64,000 nucleotides of DNA, from the NCBI GenBank assembly GCA_011321815.1, contig DROS01000021.1, positions 1-64,000 of the forward strand, given 5' to 3'. The notes beneath the pieces were generated by a model. That model was given only the letters and a program-made list of their open reading frames with translations, made no database searches and was not told where the DNA came from. Position numbers and translations under genes: made by a program. Every line of letters begins with the position of its first letter. Within the stretch, counting starts at the first letter, position 1. Shown piece by piece: positions 7,826 to 17,100 of the stretch. Origin of the DNA: Gammaproteobacteria bacterium. Its GTDB lineage: Bacteria > Pseudomonadota > Gammaproteobacteria > SZUA-152.

Positions 7826-8548
7826 ATGGAAAATAAAAAACAATTAATAGAAACCGTTCATCATCGTATACAACGTGCAGCAGCGTGCGCCGGACGCTCT
7901 GCGGAAGATATTACACTGATTGCCGTCAGTAAAATGAAGTCGGTTAACGATATCATTGCAGCATATGAAGCAGGTGTCCGTCACTTCGGTGAAAACCGCG
8001 CAGAAGAGCTGGAGCAAAAATCCGCTGCACTTAACGATCTGAAAGATCTGCAATGGCATTTCATTGGCCACTTGCAAAGCCGTCAGAGTATGCCCATAGC
8101 AAAATTTGCACATTGTTTTCATGCCATTGACCGATTGAAAATTGCCAATCATTTATCCCGTCAATTGCAGGAACTGGGGCATACCTTGCCCGTGTTTATC
8201 GAAGTCAATGTGTCGGGAGAGCAAAGCAAGGGTGGTTTTGATTGCGCCGATTGGGAAAACAGTCATGATCAGCGAGGCGCGTTTCTGGATGCAGTCAAGA
8301 CAATTGCAGCCTTGCCCAACTTGCCGGTACGGGGTTTGATGACCATGGCCCCCTTCAATGCGCCGGAAGCCGATATACGCAGTGTTTTCCGGCGTTTGCG
8401 TCAGCTTTCTGAATGGTTAAATACAGAACTGCCTGAATTGGATGCGCGCGCTTTATCCATGGGCATGAGTGGTGATTTTGAAATCGCCATTGAAGAAGGC
8501 GCGACACACGTGCGCGTTGGCAGTGCTATTTTCGGCGGACGAAGGTAG
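7826..8548 (+). CDS. YggS/PLPBP-family pyridoxal-phosphate protein
   Basis: A 240-residue alanine-racemase-like TIM-barrel protein. The PLP lysine is K36 in LIAVSKMKSV. HFGENRAEEL, WHFIGHLQSRQ and the C-terminal phosphate-binding signature SMGMSGDFEIAIEEGATHVRVGSAIFG all match the family. Housekeeping YggS normally reads AVSKTKP and YGQNRVQE; the variations here (SKMKSV, FGENRAEE) suggest a specialised paralogue. The ribosome site AAGGGA lies 5 bp before ATG 7826. Housekeeping YggS maintains PLP homeostasis. Within this operon a biosynthetic or PLP-carrier role is plausible but unproven. Confidence 0.85.
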   Translation: MENKKQLIETVHHRIQRAAACAGRSAEDITLIAVSKMKSVNDIIAAYEAGVRHFGENRAEELEQKSAALNDLKDLQWHFIGHLQSRQSMPIAKFAHCFHAIDRLKIANHLSRQLQELGHTLPVFIEVNVSGEQSKGGFDCADWENSHDQRGAFLDAVKTIAALPNLPVRGLMTMAPFNAPEADIRSVFRRLRQLSEWLNTELPELDARALSMGMSGDFEIAIEEGATHVRVGSAIFGGRR

Positions 8549-8633
8549 AAGATTTGCCGCGCATGCGTTGTCCGAGAGGACTGTCAAAATGATTACCCAT
8601 ACCCTCTAGGGTTTACCGCAAAGTTCGCAGAGA

Positions 8634-8678
8634 CACAAAGGGCACAAAGCTTGTATTGTTTTTCTTTAGCCCTTTGCG
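8634..8678 (+). terminator. Imperfect hairpin after the methyltransferase/yggS operon
   Basis: CACAAAGGGCACAAAG (8634-8649) pairs imperfectly with CTTTAGCCCTTTGCG (8664-8678) around a T-rich loop. It lies 85 bp after the stop codon, and is related to the GCAAAG-type palindrome found at 37442-37494. Confidence 0.45.
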
Positions 8679-8986
8679 TTTACAACACCTGGTTTGCTGG
8701 TGTTGCGTTCTTCCATACGTCAGGCAGAGTTGCCAGGCTGCCATAGTAAAAATCCCTCATCGTTTTTCCCCCTTGTTTCTCGGTGTAGCCAGTTATGATC
8801 CGTTCGAGTTCATTAAACTGGCACCAAACCTGCATAAGCTTGTGAAATCAAGTCGTTAGCGGCGACAAAACATGTCATAAGCAGTCAGCCTGTGCTGGCA
8901 GAAAGAGGCTTGCGGGTATTCATTTGCTGAATCTTTACCGTCAATCATCTTGCAATAATGTATATCGGTGGTGGCGTATTCACCCC
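8679..8986. other. Intergenic region before the two-partner secretion genes
   Basis: No gene is evident. A small palindrome (CAACACC at 8683-8689 with GGTGTTG at 8698-8704) follows the terminator. The promoter for the secretion pair should be here, but no consensus stands out. The open frame of tpsB could be extended to a TTG at 8924, but that start would precede a clear signal peptide. Confidence 0.35.
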
Positions 8987-10936
8987 ATGGCTTCTTTGTA
9001 TCTGCGTATTGTGGGTGGTTGTCTGCTGGTTTGGTCGATGGGGAATCCTGTTATGGCTGATGCCGATCCACCCGGTCCACCCGATCCACCCGATGTCGCG
9101 AAGCCCGGTGGCGCACAGGCGGGTCAACAATTCAACGCGCCGGTTCCGCCAAATATGCGACGTTTTCTTGCCAGACCACCGGCGAAACCGGCTGATGAAT
9201 CCCTGCCCGGGTCACTGAAGGCGAAAAATGAGGCACGGCTTTCTGTCAATGAAATCCGGCTTGTGGGTGTTGTTGATCGTCCGGCGCAGGGTATTTTGCG
9301 TACGGAGCTGGAAGCGTTTGTGGAGCAAAAACGTCAGGCAATGTTGGCAACAGCGGTTTCCACCACTGATATAACGCCGACTGAGCGTGCCCGGATTTTG
9401 AAAGAAATCGAAAATATGGCAGGGGGCGAGGGGTTGGAAAACGGTCTGGCGGCGCTGGAGGAAAAAATCCAGGCCATGCGTAAAAAGAGTAAACCCGAAG
9501 GCAGTTTGACTTTGCAACAACTGCAAGAGATTGCCGCTCAAGTGGCTCAATATTACCGGGATCGGGGATTTATTCTGGTGCGGGTGGTGATTCCTCCGCA
9601 AACTGTTTTGCAGGGCGTTATCAGTCTGCGCATCCTCGAAGGGGTGTTGGGTAATGTGACGATCGAAAAAAACCGGAATTATCGACGGGAGCAGATGTTG
9701 CGTCCTTTCGAGGGGTTGCTTGGCCAGCCGGTGATTAAAGGGGAAATCGAAACGGCCATGTTAGCGCTTAATGATTACCCTGGATTAACAACATTTGCTG
9801 TTTTCCGGCCGGGCCTGCATCCGGGTGAAACTGACTTGCTGGTGTCGGTTATTGAAGAAAGGGATGTCAACAGTCAGGTGCATGTGGACAATTATGGTTC
9901 AGAATTTACAGGTGAATTCCGCACCCGCCTGGATGTTCACTGGAACAATCCGCTGAATGCTATCGACAAGCTCAGTGCCAGTCTGTCCAAAACCATTAAT
10001 CCCGCCAATGGTGCTTATGCGGCTTTGAATTATGAACGTCATGCGTTTGGACCAAAAAATATTTTTGGTATTGGCGCCAGTAAAAATAATTATTCCCTGG
10101 GCGCGGCATTGGAACCGTTTGGCATTAAGGGCACCACGATATTGGCACAGGTGTATTGGCGTCACACCTTTCAGCGCAGTCGATTATTTAACAGTTACGG
10201 TTTGTTTCAATTCAGCCGTAAATCTGCCCGGCTGGATGTAACGGAAGGTGAGGACAGGGCCGATGAATTGACGGTTGCCAGTATTGAGAGTGGTTTTGAC
10301 TGGAGCAGCAGCACCCGTCGGCATTTGATCCGTGGCCGGCTTCAATATAGCGAAGGCTTTGACGGATTGCTGGGCGCCATGGAACCTACCGATAATCCGG
10401 CGCTGACCGATGCCAGCCGACGTGGTGGGTCAGGTTTTTATGCCGGAGGGAAATTTGCAAAAACAAATATGGATTATGATCATTGGTATCAGTTTATGCC
10501 GAAGCATACATTGCACTTTTCGCTACGCGCACAGGACTCAAATGATTTACTGACTTCGCTGGAGCAAATGCCCATTGGTGGTCCGAACAGTGTGCGTGCT
10601 TATTCCACGTCTGAATTTTTACGCGACAAGGCGGTTTCGGGCAGTGTTGAATGGTTATTACGTGCGCCGGGGTTTGCACAATGGAAGGCCTTTGGCAATA
10701 AACGCTGGGGTGAGGTTTTACAGTTTGTGTTTTTTGTGGATTACGCCAAAGGCTGGCTGAATGATCCGTTGGTCAGTGATCGTGAAGTGGTGAATCTTAG
10801 TGGTATAGGGACTGGTGTACGTTTTCAGTATGAAAAATTTTCTGCCCGATTTGAAATGGCCAGTGCATTGGGTGATGAGCCGGTGGGTAATGGGCGTGAT
10901 CCACAATACTTTTTTGAGCTGAATTATGTGTTTTAA
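8987..10936 (+). CDS. ShlB/FhaC/HecB-family TpsB outer-membrane transporter
   Basis: A 649-residue transporter that exports the giant exoprotein encoded next to it. From ATG 8987 it has a signal peptide (MASLYLRIVGGCLLVWSMG, cleavage near MADA) and a proline-rich linker. Periplasmic POTRA domains follow: the first starts at LSVNEIRLVGV and carries a long helical insertion, and LQQLQEIAAQVAQYYRDRGFILVRVVIP is the conserved POTRA helix and strand. A 16-strand-type beta barrel follows, ending in the aromatic residue F (FFELNYVF), as outer-membrane proteins do. Length is slightly above FhaC. An in-frame TTG at 8924 is possible, but would place 21 residues before the signal. Confidence 0.9.
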   Translation: MASLYLRIVGGCLLVWSMGNPVMADADPPGPPDPPDVAKPGGAQAGQQFNAPVPPNMRRFLARPPAKPADESLPGSLKAKNEARLSVNEIRLVGVVDRPAQGILRTELEAFVEQKRQAMLATAVSTTDITPTERARILKEIENMAGGEGLENGLAALEEKIQAMRKKSKPEGSLTLQQLQEIAAQVAQYYRDRGFILVRVVIPPQTVLQGVISLRILEGVLGNVTIEKNRNYRREQMLRPFEGLLGQPVIKGEIETAMLALNDYPGLTTFAVFRPGLHPGETDLLVSVIEERDVNSQVHVDNYGSEFTGEFRTRLDVHWNNPLNAIDKLSASLSKTINPANGAYAALNYERHAFGPKNIFGIGASKNNYSLGAALEPFGIKGTTILAQVYWRHTFQRSRLFNSYGLFQFSRKSARLDVTEGEDRADELTVASIESGFDWSSSTRRHLIRGRLQYSEGFDGLLGAMEPTDNPALTDASRRGGSGFYAGGKFAKTNMDYDHWYQFMPKHTLHFSLRAQDSNDLLTSLEQMPIGGPNSVRAYSTSEFLRDKAVSGSVEWLLRAPGFAQWKAFGNKRWGEVLQFVFFVDYAKGWLNDPLVSDREVVNLSGIGTGVRFQYEKFSARFEMASALGDEPVGNGRDPQYFFELNYVF

Positions 10937-10952
10937 GCCAATGTTTTTCGAT

Positions 10953-10971
10953 TTCTCCCTTGAGGGGAGAA
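10953..10971. repeat. Small TTCTCCC/GGGAGAA palindrome
   Basis: A 7-bp stem (10953-10959 with 10965-10971) between tpsB and tpsA. Its core resembles the longer palindrome at 30051-30087. It may be a member of a dispersed palindromic repeat family, or may moderate read-through between the two genes. Confidence 0.35.
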
Positions 10972-11121
10972 GGGGTAAATTTTACTGAAACTGAATCTTG
11001 ATACCCCGGCTCTTTTATTTCTTGAGGGTTCCGGTTTTGTCGGATGGGCAATGTTCGCCCTGCATTATTGTTTAAAAAGAGGTGGTTTTTTTTACATCTC
11101 TCTTATTGGAAAAGTGTCAAT

Positions 11122-14100
11122 ATGAAAAAAATGATGAAAAAAAACGGAACGCTTGCATGTGTTGTTACCAGTCTGCTGTTGGCAACAAGTTTCCCTTTGT
11201 CATCACTGTCGGCTCCGCAGGGGGGTGAAATCACCGCCGGTGCAGGCAGTATACAAACACCCAATACACAGACCACTGTCGTCAGCCAGCAAAGCCAGAC
11301 CCTTTCCATTAACTGGCAAAGCCTGAACCTTTCTGCGGATGAACAATTACGTTTTGAACAGCCCAACAGTCAGGCTGCTGCATTGAATTATATTCTCGAC
11401 CAGCAGCCATCCGAGATATTGGGAAATATTGAAGCCAATGGACGTGTGTTTTTAATGAACCCCAATGGGATTGTTTTTGGTGAATCTGCACGTATTAATG
11501 TGGGTGCGCTGGTGGCAGGCAGTTTGCAGGTGGATTTTGATTCACTGAATGATAAGGGTGAATTCAGTTTCAGCACGGGCACCGGTCTGGTGGAGAATGC
11601 GGGACAGATTACAACACAGGACGGCGGCTCGGTTGCGTTGGTGGGACAGGCCGTCAGTAACAGTGGAACCATTACGGCACGCTTGGGGAAAATATATTTA
11701 TTAACGGCAGATACGGCAACGTTGAGTTTTGATCGTGATGGTTTGATTCAATTCAGCGTACAGCGTGAGACGCTGGAAAATGCACTTGATGCAGAATCGG
11801 CGATTAATAATACCGGTACATTGCAGGCGGATGGTGGGTATGTGGTGCTCGAAGCCCATGCCGCAAATGCTATTTATAACAACGTCATTAACAATGAAGG
11901 ATTGATTCAGGCAAACCGTATCCGCAATGAGGGCGGGGTGGTTCGTCTGGAAGGGTGGGGCGGCAATGTGATTCATTCCGGCGATATCAATGCCAGGGGT
12001 GTCAATGATGAACGCGGTGGTGATGTGGCTATCCTGGGTGATCGTGTCGGCATATTGGGTAATGCGACAGTGAATGCCTCGGGGGAAACCGGCGGCGGTG
12101 ATATTGCCATTGGCGGCTTGCGCAGAGGGGCTGGTGACCATGTTGCAGAGTTTACCCAGGCCGGGAGTGATACCCGCATTCAGGCCGATGCCATCAACAG
12201 CGGACAGGGGGGAGAGGTGGTGCTGTGGGCGGATGATACCACCTGGGCAGCCGGGAATATTTCAGCAACGGGAGGCGCTGTTTCTGGTGATGGCGGTTTT
12301 GTGGAAATTTCTGGTAAGCAAGGATTGGTATTGAATGCCCGTGTTGATCTTTCTGCCAATAATGGCGAACTCGGTACGCTCCTGCTGGACCCTACTGACA
12401 TTACTATTTATGACCAGGCGGATGGTGCGCAAACCAATGATGCTTTGTTGCCGGATCTGTCCAATACGACACAGGGTGCGGGTACTTTTGATATTGGTGA
12501 ATTGGCGCTGGAAGCACTGGCCAGCAACAGCAACCTGGTATTGGAAGCCACGAATAACATTGTCATCAATGATCTGGCCGATAATGTTTTGGCCCTTGCA
12601 ATTGACAGTGGTGGTTCCATTACCCTGTCGGCTGATACCGATAGCACGGGTGGCGGCAGTTTTACCATGAATGCGGGGGATACGATTTCTACACAGGGTG
12701 GCTCGCTGAGTATTTCCGGCGCCGGGGTCACGCTGGGGTCATTGGATACGGACGGTCCGGGAACGGATGGCGTTATCACGGTTAACAGTACCGGCAGCGT
12801 TGTGATGGACTCGGCGAACAGCGGCGCACAGACGTTGACGATTGCCATTGATACGGATGCCAATGGCACGGAAACACTGAGTTTTACCGGCACTCTGGCG
12901 GGAAGCAGCGTCAGCCTGCAAGGCGGCAGCAATGGTGGTGATACTTTGATTGCACCCAACCAGGCCAATGCCTGGGTGATTGATGCGTTAAACAGTGGCA
13001 CACTGAACGGCGCCAGCTTTTCTGACTTTCCCAACTTGACCGGTGGCAGTGATGACGACAGTTTTACCGTAACCGGTATTGGCAGTATTGACGGGCAATT
13101 TGATGGTGGTGCGGATGTCACGGGCGATACAGTGGATTACGTGGCGGCCACCAGTGTTATTTCTGTCACCTTGAATACCGATGTTACCAATATCGAAAAC
13201 CTCATTGGCGGCGGCGCAGATTATTCTTTGATTGCTGAAGATGTTGCGAATACCTGGGTGCTCACGGCACAAAATGATGGCACCGTGGCAGGTGTATCGT
13301 TTACCGACTTCAGTAATCTCACTGGTGGCAGCAATACGGATGATTTCACATTAAGCGGTGGTTCAAGCACGGGTACGATTGATGGTGGAGCGGGTATCGA
13401 CAGTCTTACAGCAAACAATACAGCCAATAACTGGAGTATTTTATCCGCTGATGGCGGCAGTGTTGACAGTGTGTTTGCCTTCAGCAATATCGAAAACCTC
13501 ACGGGTGGCACCGGAACCGATGCCTTTATTCTGAATACGGGTTCCATCAGCGGTATTATTGATGGTGGCGCCGGTAATGATTCACTGGCGCCGGATGACG
13601 TGGCCAACATCTGGAATATTACCGCGACAGATGCCGGTACTGTGACGGGAGTGGGGTCGTTTAACAATATTGAAAACCTCAACGGGCGAAACAATACGGA
13701 TGATTTCAGCGTGGCCGATGGCGCGGGCATTACCGGCACCATTGATGGAGGCAGTGGCACCGACACCATTGATCTTTCATTGCAAACCGGTGCGGTGCTG
13801 GTTGATCTTTCCAGTGGCCGTTATGTGAATCTTGAACTGTATACGGGCAATGGGACAAACAGTTCGCTTGTGGGTGATAACGTGCCCAATGTGTGGAACA
13901 TTGATGGCAGCTCGGATGGCGTTGATGATGGCACTGTGGGAGCCGTGGCATTTATTGATTTTGCAACCATTACAGGCGGTTCAGATGCAGACAGCTTTTC
14001 ACTTTCATCCGGCACCTTGAGTGGCGCACTTGATGGCGGCGCCGGTACGGATACACTCATTGGTGACAACACCGCAAACACCTGGACAATTTCTGCGGCC

Positions 14101-17100
14101 GATGCGGGCAGTGCAACGGGTGTGGGTTCATTTGCCAATATTGAAAATCTCACCGGTAATGCCGATACGGATGATTTTTCATTTGGCCCGGCAGGCAGTT
14201 TAAGCGGTGTGGTTGATGGCAGCACAGGTACCGACTCAGTGAACTATTCGGCAGTGGCTGGCGCGGTAACGGTGGTGATTGGTGCGGCCGGTTTTTCCAA
14301 CATCGAAACCTTTATCGGTAATGACAGCAACAGCACACTGATTGGCGCGAATACGCTTAATACGTGGACCATTACCGGCATCAACGATGGCACAATCAAC
14401 AGCACAACCTTTACTGATTTTAATAATCTTACCGGCGGCACCAGCGACGATACCTTTGAACTGTCCGGTGGCAGCATCAGCGGTGTCATTGACGGTGGCC
14501 TGGGTACTGATACCATGGTGGGCGACATTACCGCGAACACCTGGGATATTACCGGCGCCAATGCGGGAACCGTCTCTGGCGTTTCCAGTTTTAATGACAT
14601 TGAAAACCTCACCGGCAATGCCAGCAGCGATGACTTTGTTTTTGCCGTGGGTGGTTCACTGTCGGGAGCGATCAATGGTGCGGCCGGTGCAGACAGTGTC
14701 AGCTACGCGGCAAAGCCCGGCGCGGTAAGCGTGGACTTGTCGGATGCCAGCTTCAACAGCATTGAAACATTTATCGGCAACAATACCGACAGCACACTGA
14801 TTGGTATAAATACAGCGAATACCTGGAATATTACCGGCATTAACGATGGCACGGTGGGTGTTACCGGGTTTGTTGATTTCACTAATCTGCAAGGCAATAA
14901 CGGCAACGATGATTTTATTCTGTCGGTCGGAGGCAGCATTACCGGCGGCATTAATGGCGGTTCCGGTAGTGACACTATTCAAGGTTATGCCACGGGTGAA
15001 TCCTGGAACATTACCGGTGTTGATGTGGGTGATTTATCGGCTGTGAATAGCTTTAGCGAAATAGAAACCCTGTTGGGTGGCAACGGAGTGGATACTTTTG
15101 TATTTGCCAATGGTAGCAGTTTCAGCGGCACCATTAATGGTGGCGCCGGTGCCGACAGCGTTGACCTTTCTGCGGAGCTGGGTAGCGTCAATGTGGATTT
15201 GTCGGCTTCCGCATTTTTGAATATTGAATCGTTTACCGGCAATAACAGCAACAGCACATTGACCGGCGCCAATACCGCCAATACCTGGACAATTACCGGC
15301 GCAAACATTGGCACAGTGAACAGTGTCAGTTTTTCCGGATTTAATAATTTGCTGGGTAATAACCAAACGGATCAATTTTTTGTGACCGGTGGTTCGGTTT
15401 CCGGTTCCATTGCAGGTGGTGCAGGCAGTGATGTATTAACCGCCGATGATGTTGCCAATACCTGGACAATCCTGGGTGCGGACCAGGGCAGCGTGACCAA
15501 TATTGCCGACTTTTCACAAATTGAAAATATCACCGGCAACAATCAACTGGATGCCTTTGTTTTTGGCAATGGCACCAGCATCAGCGGCATTGTAGACGGC
15601 GGCGCCGGTAATGACTCCGCTGATTTTGCCGCCGAAGCTGGCAGCATCAGTATTGCACTTGGCGCCAGCGCTTTTACCAATATTGAACTGTTTATCGGCA
15701 ATAATATTGACAGCACACTGATAGGCCCGGTCAGTTCCAACCTCTGGAATATTACCGGCAATAACGACGGCACTGTCGGCACAGTGAGTTTCACGAACTT
15801 TAACAATCTGCTGGGCAATGTTTCCTCCGATGATTTTCAGTTTCAGGATGGCAGTACCATTACCGGACTGGTTGACGGAGGAGCAGGGCTGGATACTGTG
15901 GATCTTTCACTGGAATCCGGGGTGGTGAATGTTGTACTGGGCAGCACAGGTTTTGCCAATATTGAAACCTTTACCGGTAACAATCTCACCAGCACACTAA
16001 CGGGCGACAATGTTGTCAATACCTGGGTTGTCACCGGTGTAAACACAGGCAGCGTGGGTTCAGTGAATTTTAACGGCTTTAACAATCTTGTTGGCAATGC
16101 CAACATTGACGACTTTAGCCTCAATGGCGGCAGCATTACCGGCAGTGTGGATGGTGCTGCGGGTACGGACAGCATTAGCGCAGACAATACCAGCAATACC
16201 TGGACTATCGCTTCCGCCGATGCAGGGTCGGTCACCGGTATTTCATCGTTCGCCAATATCGAAAATCTGGCAGGCAGCTCCGGCACAGACAATTTTGTTT
16301 TTGCCGATGGCAGCAGTATTTCCGGCAGTGTTGATGGCGGTGCGGGAACGGATGCGGTCAATCAGGCCGCCCAGTCCGGCATTGTCAATATTACACTGGG
16401 CGGCAGTGGTTACAGCAATATTGAAAATTTTACCGGTAATGGCACCAACAGCACATTGACAGGTGAAGACATTGTAAACACCTGGAGTATCAATGGTCTG
16501 GATACCGGCACGGTGGGTCCGGTAAGTTTCACGGATTTCAGTAATCTCCAGGGCGGCACAAACAATGACAGCTTTGTGATTAACAGCGGTTCACTCAGCG
16601 GACAAATCAACGGCGGTGCAGGCAACGACCTGATTCAGGCCAATAACATTGCCAATACCTGGAACATTACCGGAACAGACGTGGGTGACGTAACCGGCGT
16701 GGGTTCATTTGCCGGTATCGAAACCCTGGTGGGTAATGCCAGCACGGATGCCTTTGTTTTTGCCGATGGCAGCAGCTTCAGTGGGCTTATGGATGGCGCC
16801 GGTGGTACGGATACCGTGGATTATTCTTCACAAACCGGCGCGGTGATTGCGTCCCTGGCCAGTGGGCAATATCAGAATATTGAAAGCTTCATCGGTAACA
16901 ATGTCAACAGCACGCTGGTGGGCGATAATGTGACTAACAGCTGGTTTATCACTGCGACCAACGCCGGTACAGTAAACGGCATCAACTTTTCCAGTTTTAA
17001 TAATGTAACCGGCAACACCAGTGTGGACACCTTCACCCTGTCCACCGGCAGTATCACCGGCACCATTGATGGTGGTACCGGTAACGACACCCTTCAGGCT

